Part shown: positions 38,492-47,666 of the stretch, in pieces
Layout: the number at the start of each line of letters is the position of its first letter
Position numbering within the stretch: the stretch's first letter is position 1
Source of the DNA: JAGQOZ01 sp041399205
GTDB taxonomy: Bacteria; Planctomycetota; Planctomycetia; Pirellulales; Pirellulaceae
Assembly (NCBI GenBank): GCA_041399205.1
Contig: JAWKTK010000003.1
Span: 744,001 to 808,000, forward strand
Direction: 5' to 3'
DNA length: 64,000 nt
Notes under the pieces: generated by a model
The model's input: only the letters and a program-made list of their open reading frames with translations
Database searches by the model: none
Told to the model about the DNA's origin: nothing
Made by a program: the position numbers and the translations under genes

Positions 38492-39388
38492 ATGCCGCAT
38501 CCACAGCCTTTTCATGTTCTGGTTCTTATCGTGTTGTCGTGGACGGCCAGTGTCACGAATGCAGTCGAACCCATTGTGCTGCCCGTATGGCCCGGCGAGG
38601 TTCCTGGCGAAGAAGCCGAATTGCAGGAACGGATTCTGCCGGATCAAGGCGGTCGACCGGTAACTCGGATTACCGATGTCGGCAAGCCCACGCTGCACGT
38701 CTATTCGCCGACGGCGGACAAGGCCAATGGTTGTGGTGTGGTGGTTTGTCCCGGTGGTGGTTATCACATTTTGGCGTGGGACTTGGAAGGGACGGAAGTG
38801 GCCGAATGGTTTAATTCGTTTGGCGTTACGGCGGTCGTCTTAAAGTATCGAGTTCCTCGGCGAAGTCCCGATTCGCCACATCAAGCTCCGCTGCAAGACG
38901 TACAGCGAGCCATCCGCTTGGTTCGTCACCACGCACAAGAATGGAAGATCGATCCGGATCGCATTGGCGTATTGGGGTTTTCGGCCGGTGGACACTTGAC
39001 GGTCATGGCCGGTACGCAATGGGACCAGCCGGCGTATGATCCACAGGATGATATCGATGCCGTGAGTGCCAAACCCAACTTCATGATGCCCATCTATCCG
39101 GCATATCTGCATGACAAGGATGCTCCAGAGCAACTGAGCCCGCTGGTTCGCATCACTGAACAGACACCACCCACATTTATCGCGGTGACGTGGGATGATG
39201 CGGATCGAGGTGCTATGTCGGGCCGATTCTTGGCCGCGTTGCACAAAGCCAACGTTCCTGCCGAACTCCATGTTTTCTCGAAAGGTGGACATGGCTACGG
39301 TTTGCGACCATCAGACGATCCGGTTTCCCAATGGCCCAAATTGGCCGAACAATGGATGAAAGTTTCCGGCTTGCTGGACGCGAATTAG
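38492..39388 (+). CDS. Secreted alpha/beta-hydrolase (esterase/xylanase-like)
   Basis: A 298-residue protein with a signal peptide (VLVLIVLSWTASVTNA). Oxyanion region VVVCPGGGYHILAWD, nucleophile in GVLGFSAGGHLTV (Ser), and HVFSKGGHGYGL with the catalytic His; the Asp is likely in TWDDADRG. It is close to the acetyl-esterase/BD-FAE group that removes acetyl or other esters from polysaccharides. GGGAAA precedes ATG 38492. Confidence 0.9.
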   Translation: MPHPQPFHVLVLIVLSWTASVTNAVEPIVLPVWPGEVPGEEAELQERILPDQGGRPVTRITDVGKPTLHVYSPTADKANGCGVVVCPGGGYHILAWDLEGTEVAEWFNSFGVTAVVLKYRVPRRSPDSPHQAPLQDVQRAIRLVRHHAQEWKIDPDRIGVLGFSAGGHLTVMAGTQWDQPAYDPQDDIDAVSAKPNFMMPIYPAYLHDKDAPEQLSPLVRITEQTPPTFIAVTWDDADRGAMSGRFLAALHKANVPAELHVFSKGGHGYGLRPSDDPVSQWPKLAEQWMKVSGLLDAN

Positions 39389-39411
39389 ATGAATCGTGAT
39401 TGGCAATGTGA

Positions 39412-39807
39412 CTACAGCTTGAAGCGATAGCCAATGTACGGCACGGACTGGATGTAGTCACTGAAGATGCCCAGTTTGTTGCGTAACGAACGAATGTGTT
39501 AGTCCAATGTTGTTTCCGTCACCGGGTTGTTTTCGTCTGCCACAACATGGACGATTTGGCCACGAGTGTACGCTTTGTATGGCTTGGCAGACAGAAACGA
39601 AATGATCCGAAACTCAATCAACGTCAGCTGAATCGGCCGGCCGAACAAACGGTAACGAAACGGCGCGGTGGCTTCCACCGATTCATTGGCGCGCACGGCC
39701 CTTTGCTTGGTCTTGGCCAGTTCGACCACTTCCAATTCAAAGGATTGCTTGGCAACTTCGGCCGTGTGCGGATCCATTTCTGTAGACTCGTAAAACGCCG
39801 CGAACAA
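39412..39807 (-). CDS. Winged-helix regulator (OmpR/PhoB C-terminal type) with one in-frame stop
   Basis: The DNA-binding domain reads RYRLFGRPIQLTLIEFRII, ending VTETTLD, TAA, HIRSLRNKLGIFSDYIQSV and YIGYRFKL. The stop at about 39500 would be Gln (CAA) in a normal member, one C-to-T change. No receiver domain is found in front, only about 40 other residues. The start (TTG 39807) is uncertain; ATG 39777 is possible. It is either a pseudogene piece of a response regulator or a stand-alone regulator with a base error. Confidence 0.6.
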
Positions 39808-39976
39808 TACCGTAAACGTCTAGACTGATCTTACGCGTTGGACCATTCGCTGGCAATGTTCCCGACCGGAATGTGTAAAACGAGCGCATGTTTCCGAACG
39901 AATTTCCCTGAATACGGTTCGCTGGAAAGGCAGAAACGGTAGCTGTTTTGCCCGTTGGAAGCGCAACGCCGCGGAA

Positions 39977-40819
39977 CTACATTTTCCATAGCAACGTCAA
40001 GAAATAGTCCACGTCGTTTGGTTTGCGGCCATTCGGAGTACTGTCATACCGATCGATGACGCCAACTTTCAAGCTCAGATTATGCTCGCCGTCCAGCAGC
40101 AATTCCCAATAGGCGTTGGTGACCAAACGATAGTCCGCAAAGTTGCTCCATTCCGGATAGTAGTCAATGGTGGCAGCCACCTTTTGCCGTTCGGTCAGTT
40201 TGTGTTCAAAGTCGGCACCAAAGTTGGCTTCCGGAATCCAATCATCGTCGGGTCCACCAAATTCTCTGGAAACACCCGAACCTAATCGACCGGTCAGCGT
40301 GGTGTGATCGTTCTTGATCAAGTGATACCCCAAACCGCCACTGAGCACTAAACGCAAATCAAACGCTTTGAATTCGTCGTATTCAATGGTGTTCTTGTTG
40401 TAGAAGAACCAGCGATCATTGACTTTGTAATCCCAACGAGAATTGAAGATTGCATAGTGTTGTGTTTCAACGCCTTGGGCTTGCGTCTTGGCATAGGTCA
40501 GGCCCATGGTCAGGGCGGTTAGATCGGTCTCTTTCTTCAGATTCGCGGAAGTGAGGATCGACAGCGCTTCCGCATTTCCGGTCGAACCGTTGATGCCAAG
40601 TTCGTACGTGAAGTCCCATAAGGGCGAAGCAAACCAAGTGGTGGGACGAGTCCAGTTGGGTTCGCTTGGCAAGAAGACAGGTTCGTCGCCGATGACTTGC
40701 GATTCGGACACTTCGACCGGCGGTAACAGTTCTAAGTCATCCGTTTGGCCCACACCGGTTCGCACTGAAAACAGGGCAAACCAAACGGCAATCCAAATTC
40801 TAGGTGTCACGTGATTCAT
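39977..40819 (-). CDS. DUF481 family outer-membrane protein (YdiY-like)
   Basis: A 280-residue protein with a signal peptide (WIAVWFALFSVRTGVG). It then has alternating amphipathic strands typical of DUF481: WDFTYELGINGSTGNAEALS, TQHYAIFNSRWDYK, YDEFKAFDLRLVLSGGLGY, and a final aromatic VDYFLTLLWKM. It likely forms a small outer-membrane barrel. Function unknown. Confidence 0.85.
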   Translation of the reverse strand: MNHVTPRIWIAVWFALFSVRTGVGQTDDLELLPPVEVSESQVIGDEPVFLPSEPNWTRPTTWFASPLWDFTYELGINGSTGNAEALSILTSANLKKETDLTALTMGLTYAKTQAQGVETQHYAIFNSRWDYKVNDRWFFYNKNTIEYDEFKAFDLRLVLSGGLGYHLIKNDHTTLTGRLGSGVSREFGGPDDDWIPEANFGADFEHKLTERQKVAATIDYYPEWSNFADYRLVTNAYWELLLDGEHNLSLKVGVIDRYDSTPNGRKPNDVDYFLTLLWKM

Positions 40820-41088
40820 GATCGATTCTGAATTCCTTGTCTGTGATCCACAACTACATCTTGCAATTGCATGAGAATGGCCACTCCAGATCGCTTTGCG
40901 ACATGGACTTGCAATGTTGGGGAGTGACCGCGATTTGCAACGCTGGTCTGCGATTTCGGCTTATACGAAATACGTCGGACCAGGGACAAGAGCAACTAGG
41001 CCGCTAGCCCTAACATGCATGGCTAGCAAGGCTCTGGTATGCGCCAACCGAGACGCGCGTTCCACTGGTCATTTTTGGGCAAACGTGC

Positions 41089-42324
41089 TCAATCCAATCG
41101 CACGGTCGATCCATGGTCAGCATGTCGAAGGCAGACGGTTCGGTTTTCATCCAAGCTGATGCGGCCCGCTTCTAGAATGGCGGTGACCCACAGCGTATCG
41201 TTGACGGTTGCCAATTGTCCGTCGAAATCGGCCGGTTGCGCTTGTTCGTGACGAATCGCAGACACGCCACTGACAAACGCTTCGATGCTGCGATATCCAT
41301 AACCGGTCTGGCCGACAAACTGACCATTTGCATCTGGTTCGAATTTCATGAACAACGGATTGACCGACTGATAGCCGAGCGAATCGGTCGCCACCGAATA
41401 TCCTCGATGCGCTTGATCCACCGTCACTTCGCCTTGATGTCCCATATAGAAGAAACGTTGTTGCGAATGGACGTCTGACTTGGGCGCAATCCAAGACGCC
41501 GTGTATACCGCTGTGGCTCGGTTTCCACTGTGAATGTTCTGCCATTCGACCAGTAGCGTAATCGAATCTTCCGTGGGCAAGCCCGCGCTCGTAGCAATTC
41601 CCGTCGAGGCGGCAGCGCGGACAGATATCGGCTTTGCCTGATGAGCGCAGGCCCACACATGAAAATCAACATGATGCGCGTTCAGGTAATAGCTGATGTC
41701 ACTGGATTTGCCAGCCCACGCTTGAAACGTGCGTAGCTGAGACTTCGGCTGACTCATGTAAGACTGAAAGAAGCTGAAGTCCCCGAGCTGCCGCATACGG
41801 TCTCGAGCGTCCGCGTAAATGGGATCCCAACGCTTGTGCACTTCCATCGCTACTAGCACATTGTTCTGTTGGGCGGCGTCCAAGAGTTGGTGATGTTCGT
41901 CCAGCGATTTCACCAGTGGTTTGGCAATCAAGACGTGCAGCTTGCGACGAACCGCTTCCAGGGCAATGCGAAAGTGCGTGTCATCGGGTGTGAAAATCAA
42001 CACGGCGTCGCCCGGTGAAAGACAGTCCATGGCAGCCAAGTAGGCTTCGGAATGACGACTCTGATCAGCCGGAAACGATTCGAACGACACGTCCATGTCT
42101 CGATAGACGTCTCGTACCGCTTGATTCAAGTGTGTTCGAATCGCTGGAAACTTTCGCCCGTTCGTACCACACATTAGCAAGCGACCCACGATGCCTCGGC
42201 GCCGCAGGTCAAACATGGTGGTCGCCACCACGCCGGCCCGCTTGTCCGTCGCTGCTTCCGAACCTTCCACGTAGCCGGTGGTGTATTCGCCCGTGCCAAC
42301 CATCAATACGTTGGGGTGGGACAT
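41089..42324 (-). CDS. Gfo/Idh/MocA family oxidoreductase (cytosolic)
   Basis: A 411-residue dehydrogenase without a signal peptide. It has NVLMVGTGEYTTGYV for NAD binding, LIFTPDDTHFRIALEAVRR, and the lysine motif VLIAKPLVKSLDEHH. The C-terminal domain has the family's open beta sheet. AGGAA precedes ATG 42324. The substrate is probably a sugar or inositol. Confidence 0.88.
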   Translation of the reverse strand: MSHPNVLMVGTGEYTTGYVEGSEAATDKRAGVVATTMFDLRRRGIVGRLLMCGTNGRKFPAIRTHLNQAVRDVYRDMDVSFESFPADQSRHSEAYLAAMDCLSPGDAVLIFTPDDTHFRIALEAVRRKLHVLIAKPLVKSLDEHHQLLDAAQQNNVLVAMEVHKRWDPIYADARDRMRQLGDFSFFQSYMSQPKSQLRTFQAWAGKSSDISYYLNAHHVDFHVWACAHQAKPISVRAAASTGIATSAGLPTEDSITLLVEWQNIHSGNRATAVYTASWIAPKSDVHSQQRFFYMGHQGEVTVDQAHRGYSVATDSLGYQSVNPLFMKFEPDANGQFVGQTGYGYRSIEAFVSGVSAIRHEQAQPADFDGQLATVNDTLWVTAILEAGRISLDENRTVCLRHADHGSTVRLD

Positions 42325-42370
42325 GTTATTCCTTTCGCATCATGCGTAAAACGGCCTTGTGTTCAGAATA

Positions 42371-42398
42371 TTGAACAACAAGAAGCATCGATCATAAT
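42371..42398 (+). promoter_or_regulatory. Candidate promoter of the triple-repeat PEP-CTERM gene
   Basis: TTGAAC (42371-42376), a 16-base spacer, and CATAAT (42393-42398). A small inverted repeat (GCATC at 42385-42389, GATGC at 42399-42403) overlaps the -10 and could be an operator. The gene has a strong GGAGGAGAAA ribosome site. Confidence 0.45.
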
Positions 42399-42464
42399 GA
42401 TGCTGCTGGTTATACTGGCCAGTTGGCAGTGTAACTAACTAGTTGGTTCTTTGGAGGAGAAAGC

Positions 42465-44861
42465 ATGCGAATATCTTGGGGACGAATAGCATTAGCCACG
42501 ATTTGCCTGAGTATGGCAATTCCGGCGAGTGCTGAAATTATTGCCGATTCCGAAGCGGATTGGTCCTTGGACGGTGTCCAAGGTGAAAGCGGTTGGTTCA
42601 ACGGCTGGTACAACTATACGGCCGACGACGATCAGACATTTGCGCCGGACGATTTTGAACCATTCATTAATGACGGTTCGGCCTTCGTGGATTTCGATGG
42701 CGAAAACCATTGGACAGGGAATAGCTGGGCATTGTATCGGGATACCGATCCACAGACGGGACCGTGGACTAGTATCAATCAAGCGGGTGGACATCCGAAT
42801 GGCGAAAACAGTTTGGCGCCGCCGTCTGTATTGAATTCGGTTCCCGAAGAACATTGGTCGGTACGTCGTTGGGTTTCGGACTATTCGGGCGAAGCTTCGC
42901 TCACGTCCACTCTGGCAGCCACCAATACGGGCTGCGGAAACGGCACGTCTGTTCATCTGTTTCAGAATGGCACGCTGTTGGACACGCTGACCACCGCCAC
43001 GGCGAACGGTGTCACGAACACCATCGGAGCCACACTAAGTGTTGGCGACATTATCGATTTCGCGTTGACACCAGTCGGTGCCGATGCCGCTCGAGGTGAC
43101 GGCTGTGACGGTTCGAATTTTGCCCTGGTCATTAGCGATGATCCACCACCACCGCCACCGATACCACCTTATGCTGATTCGGCAGCGGATTGGTCCATCA
43201 CCGGGACGCAAGGCGAACGCAATTGGTTCAACGGTTACTTTGACTTGTCACTGGACGATGACGGCCAGTACGCGATGGATGAATTCGTACCGTTTACCAA
43301 CGAGGCGGGCGAAGCCGGTGGTCCTGTCGATCCATTCGGCAACCACTGGGACGGCACCAAATGGGACTTGTTTGCCGGCGGCGCACCTTGGACAGAAATC
43401 GGTGCCAACGCTACGCATCCCAACGGTGACAACAACGGTGGCGAACAGTGGTCGATCCGCCGTTATGTTGCCAATGATTTGGCTGGCACAACGCCCTTGG
43501 AAGTCACTTGGAACATGGCCAAGTCAAATCTGAATGGTGACGGCGTCACCGGTATTCTGTTTGTCAATGGACAAGCCGTGGATCAACGCACCATTGCCGG
43601 CAACGACGGTAGTGGCGTTAGCCGAACGTTCTATCTAAATGCCGAACCAGGTGACGTGATTGACTTGGCGTTGACTCCGGTTGGTGTCACCAACACCAAC
43701 GACGGATCGGATGGTTCGGTCAATCAGCTGACGTTGCGAACCGAATTGCCAGACGGTGACCTGTACAATCCTTCCGATGTCATCTACGCAGATTCGTTTG
43801 CAGAATTCTCGGGGACCCAAGGTCAAGACAACTGGTTCTATGGGTTCTATGATCAGCGAGCGGACGTGGAAGACGGCGACGGCGTTTACGCTGCCGAAGA
43901 TTTCGTGCCTTACCTGAACGACGGTTCTGAACTAATTGAACAAGATGCGTTTTTCTGGGAAGACAGCGAGAATCACTGGAGTGGTTCTGCGTGGGATATC
44001 GTTGACAACGGAGTTGCTGGAACGGGGCCCTGGACGGCCACCACAGCTTCTGGCGGGCATCCGGCAGCGAATGGACAAGGAACTCCTGAAGTCCATTGGG
44101 CCATGCGTCGTTGGGTTAGCGAAGTGGACGGCGAAGTCCGCGTTGATGGTATTCTGAACAATGTCAGCGCCAACGGTGACGGCACGGTAGGTCGCATTTT
44201 CCTGGATGGAGAAGAAGTTTGGTCTTCCGAGTCTAATGGCAATGCGGTTCCGGTTGATCTTGTTCTGAACGTGTCGCAGGGTTCGATTTTGGACTTTGCG
44301 ATTGATTCAGACGGTGCCGGGAACTTTAATCCAGATGATCCGTTCAGCCTGGACTTGATTGCCGATGGAAGTGATGGCACCACGTTCATGTTTGTCATTG
44401 GAAATGTCAATCGCTTCACCCCTCACGGCGGTGGCTTAACGGGCGACTTCAACAATGATGGTTCGGTCACCACGGCGGACTTGGACGTCATGGTGCTGGG
44501 TAACGCCGCGTATGATGTCACCGGAGATGGAGCGGCGGATGCGGCCGACGTGTCCGAAATGGTGACCAATTTGATTGGCACGTGGATTGGCGATTCGAAC
44601 GGTGACGGCGAATTCAGCTCTGGAGACTTCGTCCAAGTCTTCGGCGTTGGCAAGTTCGAAACCGGCGAAGCCGCGACCTGGTCAGAAGGGGACTGGAACT
44701 TGGATGGCGAGTTCACCACCAGCGACTTCGTAGCTGCGTTCACCGAAGGCGGTTACGAACTTGGGCCACGAGCCGGCGTGAGCGCCGTACCGGAACCAAC
44801 CGGATTTGTGGTCTTGTTGACTTCGCTGTGCGGTTTGACCATGTTCCGTCGTCGACGTTAG
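42465..44861 (+). CDS. Large secreted PEP-CTERM protein with three homologous domains and dockerin-like repeats
   Basis: A 798-residue protein. The signal peptide (ATICLSMAIPASA) is followed by three homologous domains of about 200 residues at roughly 25-235, 245-440 and 445-640. Each has a start like ADSxADWSxxGxQGExxWFNG, then HPNG and HWSxRRWVS. Next come three EF-hand/dockerin-like loops (GDFNNDGSVTTADLD, GDSNGDGEFSSGDF, GDWNLDGEFTTSDF) that would bind calcium. The end is VPEPTGFVVLLTSLCG and FRRRR, a PEP-CTERM sorting signal. It is probably anchored or released at the cell surface and may bind carbohydrate. Confidence 0.88.
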   Translation: MRISWGRIALATICLSMAIPASAEIIADSEADWSLDGVQGESGWFNGWYNYTADDDQTFAPDDFEPFINDGSAFVDFDGENHWTGNSWALYRDTDPQTGPWTSINQAGGHPNGENSLAPPSVLNSVPEEHWSVRRWVSDYSGEASLTSTLAATNTGCGNGTSVHLFQNGTLLDTLTTATANGVTNTIGATLSVGDIIDFALTPVGADAARGDGCDGSNFALVISDDPPPPPPIPPYADSAADWSITGTQGERNWFNGYFDLSLDDDGQYAMDEFVPFTNEAGEAGGPVDPFGNHWDGTKWDLFAGGAPWTEIGANATHPNGDNNGGEQWSIRRYVANDLAGTTPLEVTWNMAKSNLNGDGVTGILFVNGQAVDQRTIAGNDGSGVSRTFYLNAEPGDVIDLALTPVGVTNTNDGSDGSVNQLTLRTELPDGDLYNPSDVIYADSFAEFSGTQGQDNWFYGFYDQRADVEDGDGVYAAEDFVPYLNDGSELIEQDAFFWEDSENHWSGSAWDIVDNGVAGTGPWTATTASGGHPAANGQGTPEVHWAMRRWVSEVDGEVRVDGILNNVSANGDGTVGRIFLDGEEVWSSESNGNAVPVDLVLNVSQGSILDFAIDSDGAGNFNPDDPFSLDLIADGSDGTTFMFVIGNVNRFTPHGGGLTGDFNNDGSVTTADLDVMVLGNAAYDVTGDGAADAADVSEMVTNLIGTWIGDSNGDGEFSSGDFVQVFGVGKFETGEAATWSEGDWNLDGEFTTSDFVAAFTEGGYELGPRAGVSAVPEPTGFVVLLTSLCGLTMFRRRR

Positions 44862-44887
44862 TTCGTCCATCACAATGAAACCGATGC

Positions 44888-44924
44888 AAAAAGGGTCGCA
44901 GCAGCTTGCTGGACCCTTTTTTTT
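44888..44924. terminator. Intrinsic terminator, usable on both strands
   Basis: AAAAAGGGTC (44888-44897) and GACCCTTTTT (44912-44921) form a stem followed by more T residues. It ends the 798-residue gene and may also end the minus-strand small membrane gene at 44992. Confidence 0.88.
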
Positions 44925-44991
44925 GTGCGCCCAGATAGAGTTGGCACCTTGAGATTCGCAAATACCGGCCGATCCTCAACCGTCGCTTGCC

Positions 44992-45240
44992 TTACACAAC
45001 CGGTGGTGGTGACAAGAGAACACCGGCGACAACCGGTGCCAGACCGGCCAGTTGCACCAAGAATGGCTTGTACGCTCGATTCCAATGCAGCACCAAGAAG
45101 ACCAGTGAAATCGGCGAAAACAAAAGGCAGCTGATACCCCACAGGATGCTTTCGCTAAAGGCGGCAATTAGAAACCAAATGCCACCAGTCACACAAATCA
45201 TCAGTCCAAAAATCACCAACACAGACGCGATGGATTCCAT
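44992..45240 (-). CDS. Small two-to-three-pass membrane protein
   Basis: An 82-residue protein with hydrophobic segments LVIFGLMICVTGGIWFLIAA, ILWGISCLLFSPISLVFLVL and LAGLAPVVAGVLL. GAGAGGAA precedes ATG 45240, which supports it as a gene. It lies downstream of the universal stress gene on the same strand. No family recognised. Confidence 0.65.
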   Translation of the reverse strand: MESIASVLVIFGLMICVTGGIWFLIAAFSESILWGISCLLFSPISLVFLVLHWNRAYKPFLVQLAGLAPVVAGVLLSPPPVV

Positions 45241-45504
45241 ACGTATTCCTCTCTTGCTATCGCAGGGAACGTTCGCTGCGAAGGAAACGACATCGGATGG
45301 CCCGATTGGCCATCCTTGATGAAGTGTAGTTCGCGTCTAGATGCTGCCCCGCTGCCAAGAGGACGAATCAACGGTGACTTTTGGTTGCAATTGTGTCAGT
45401 TAGTCCGAAGACGCCGGAATGCTTTTTTCGCAGTGTCTGGCCCAATCTGTTCGTCCGTACCGCAATCCCAATCTTTCCTTTGCCCGCAAACTCGACGGCC
45501 GCGC

Positions 45505-46422
45505 TTAGTGAGCATCATCCGCATGGCAAATGAGCAGCGAGCAGGGGCTTTGTAGTAGCAGGCCTTCGCTGGTGCTGCCCAGCAACCGACGAATGGCGCT
45601 GTGTCGATGGACACCTACCACCAGCAAGTCGATTTTGTCTTGGTGAACTTGATGGATGATCTGTTCCACGACATGTCCTTGCGCCACGTCCACTTCGGCA
45701 TCTTTAATGATGGCCGGCATCGATTCGCGATTGGCCGTCAGCTGTTCCAGGCAATTGGAACGCTGTACGGCAGTTAGCGTCCGAAACTCGTTGACCAATT
45801 CTTCGGCATGCGGCACAGAGGGATGTGCTTCGGCCAAGAGCGCACCGTAGTGATCTTCGTCAATGGCTTCCACGACGTGCAGCAGTTTACTTTCCGTGCC
45901 CGACGGCCATGTGAATCGATTTAATGGCTCGGCCGCTCGCCGCCAGACGTTGTCACAGCCGGAAGCCACGAGCACTCGGAACGGAGGTTCGCGAGGAAGT
46001 TCGTCGCCGCGAACCACCAACACCGGATGTACAGCGGCGTGCGCTACGGCTCGAGCAGTCCCGCCGGTGAAGAATTGCAATCGGCGCGAACCACCCTGTG
46101 CGCCAACGACAATCAATCCCACTTGCAATTCATCGGCCAGTTTCAGCAGCCCTTCCGCGGGCTTGCCGTTGCTGGTGTGCGTGGTGGCTTTGGTGGCCAT
46201 CGACTCTGGTAATTTTGACTTGGCCTTGGCAAATACGGCGTCTACAAAAGCTTGTTGAGCCAGTTCGGCAACTTCGGTGTGCTGCTTAGCGCCTGCGACT
46301 TCTAAGCGAGGCGGAGAAAAATACAACGCGATTTCGTCTTTTTCGGCAGACAGAATTTCGCTGACAAACTCCACCGCTTGCAGACTGCGCTGCGAACCAT
46401 CAACACCAATAAGAACCTTCAT
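45505..46422 (-). CDS. Tandem-domain universal stress protein
   Basis: A 305-residue protein with two UspA domains. Domain 1 begins MKVLIGVDGSQRSLQAVEF and ends VVGAQGGSRRLQFF; domain 2 begins FRVLVASGCDNVWRRA and ends VVGVHRHSAIRRLLGST. The ATP-binding Gly pattern is complete only in part, more so in domain 2. It heads no long operon of its own but follows three small stress-related genes on the same strand. Confidence 0.9.
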   Translation of the reverse strand: MKVLIGVDGSQRSLQAVEFVSEILSAEKDEIALYFSPPRLEVAGAKQHTEVAELAQQAFVDAVFAKAKSKLPESMATKATTHTSNGKPAEGLLKLADELQVGLIVVGAQGGSRRLQFFTGGTARAVAHAAVHPVLVVRGDELPREPPFRVLVASGCDNVWRRAAEPLNRFTWPSGTESKLLHVVEAIDEDHYGALLAEAHPSVPHAEELVNEFRTLTAVQRSNCLEQLTANRESMPAIIKDAEVDVAQGHVVEQIIHQVHQDKIDLLVVGVHRHSAIRRLLGSTSEGLLLQSPCSLLICHADDAH

Positions 46423-46525
46423 CCTAAAAACTCCGCGATCTATTCATTCCGCTGGTTGGTAAATCAGGCACGCGTAGTCTACGCGATCCTGGGGCATCAC
46501 AGGAAGTGAAAAGCGAACCGCCTCA

Positions 46526-46873
46526 TCACATTCCTGCACTTTCCTGGCTTGCGGGGATTGCTTCCCGCACGGCATCTCGCCAGATCTGCAGCGCATTGGT
46601 GACTTCGTGATGATGATCCAAACGAGCGAATTCGCGAAAGACAGTTTCCAACGCTGTTTGGCACGAAGGCTTGCCGGGACCTTCAAATGCCTCCAACTGG
46701 ACGGTCAGTTCGTGCAATGTACGAATCCATTCCAGCGTTTCCTTGGAAGGAGCACTGGGGTCATCGCGAAATCTGCGAGCTCGTTCCCAGGCTTCAAAGG
46801 CAAACCAAGCGTCGCCAAAAGTAGAGTAAATGGAATGCTGAACAACCTGATTCAAAATATCGTAAGCGTTCAT
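46526..46873 (-). CDS. Small helical protein of unknown function
   Basis: A 115-residue soluble protein, MNAYDILNQVVQHSIYSTFG, with Trp-rich helices (AWFAFEAWERARRF) and HHHEVTNALQIWRDAV. A GTG start at 46907, overlapping the previous stop, is also possible. Not recognised. Its position in the hemerythrin-DUF4404-USP operon suggests a stress role. Confidence 0.6.
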   Translation of the reverse strand: MNAYDILNQVVQHSIYSTFGDAWFAFEAWERARRFRDDPSAPSKETLEWIRTLHELTVQLEAFEGPGKPSCQTALETVFREFARLDHHHEVTNALQIWRDAVREAIPASQESAGM

Positions 46874-46908
46874 CGTCGTCACTCGGTCTGGTTGCCAATG
46901 GTTGGTCA

Positions 46909-47190
46909 CTAAATGCCAATCGAGGACAATAGGTCATTAACGCGAGTCAACGTATTGGCCAACACGGGGTGTTCTACTTCAAAATCGACCATCCAACCAC
47001 GAAGTCGCTCGCGAATTCCTTGCACATCCGTTGTTGGGCTGCTTTCCGAATTCTCTTGTTGCAGCACCAAATGAATATCGCGAGCGATATCGGCTAGTGT
47101 TTGCTTGGCGTCTTCTGATAATGGCGCATCGTTTTCTAAAAGCGATTGCAGCGTATCGATTTCGTTTCGCAAGCGATCCGTTGTGTCCAT
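46909..47190 (-). CDS. DUF4404 family protein
   Basis: A 93-residue protein with the DUF4404 pattern RLRNEIDTLQSLLEND and GIRERLRGWMVDFEVEHPVLANTLTRV. It is a short helical protein usually found with stress genes. Function unknown. AAGGATG lies before ATG 47190. Confidence 0.8.
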   Translation of the reverse strand: MDTTDRLRNEIDTLQSLLENDAPLSEDAKQTLADIARDIHLVLQQENSESSPTTDVQGIRERLRGWMVDFEVEHPVLANTLTRVNDLLSSIGI

Positions 47191-47240
47191 GGTTTCATCC
47201 TTTGGCGTAAACCCAACAGCGAATCGGGCTGCTGGGACTA

Positions 47241-47666
47241 TCATTCTTCGTCAACTAATTCCTGTAGGATAGCGTTTTCTCGGAATTCGTGGTTCGCCAA
47301 TTTGATGCTGACGTCATGGAAGCGGCTTTCCAGGGTCTCCCACCATTGGTTGTCCACGAGGCGATCTTCGGCAATTCGCAGCAATTCGTCCAATTCGGCT
47401 TGTAATCCTTGGTGTTCACGACAGAGATCTCGGCACATGGCTGCCAGTTCTGGGTTCTCGCGAACCTGCTGTTCGACAAATCCTCCGCGTTCTTCGTCAC
47501 AAAAGTGCGCGACCACGCGTTCGCGAAGATCTTGAAACAGTTTGACGATGCGTTGCCGCACGCATTGGCGCTTGGCCAATTCGCTAAGCAGATGGACAGT
47601 CAACTCTTCGATCTCGACTTGCTCTTGAAGAATACGATTGGCGGTTACGACTGGGTTAGTGTTCAT
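47241..47666 (-). CDS. Hemerythrin-like protein
   Basis: A 141-residue four-helix protein. The His and Glu positions RVVAHFCDEERGGF, LCREHQGLQAELDE and KLANHEFRENAIL fit a hemerythrin HHE domain that could bind a di-iron centre. The exact ligand set is not complete by eye. AGGAG precedes ATG 47666. First gene of the minus-strand stress cluster. Confidence 0.65.
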   Translation of the reverse strand: MNTNPVVTANRILQEQVEIEELTVHLLSELAKRQCVRQRIVKLFQDLRERVVAHFCDEERGGFVEQQVRENPELAAMCRDLCREHQGLQAELDELLRIAEDRLVDNQWWETLESRFHDVSIKLANHEFRENAILQELVDEE

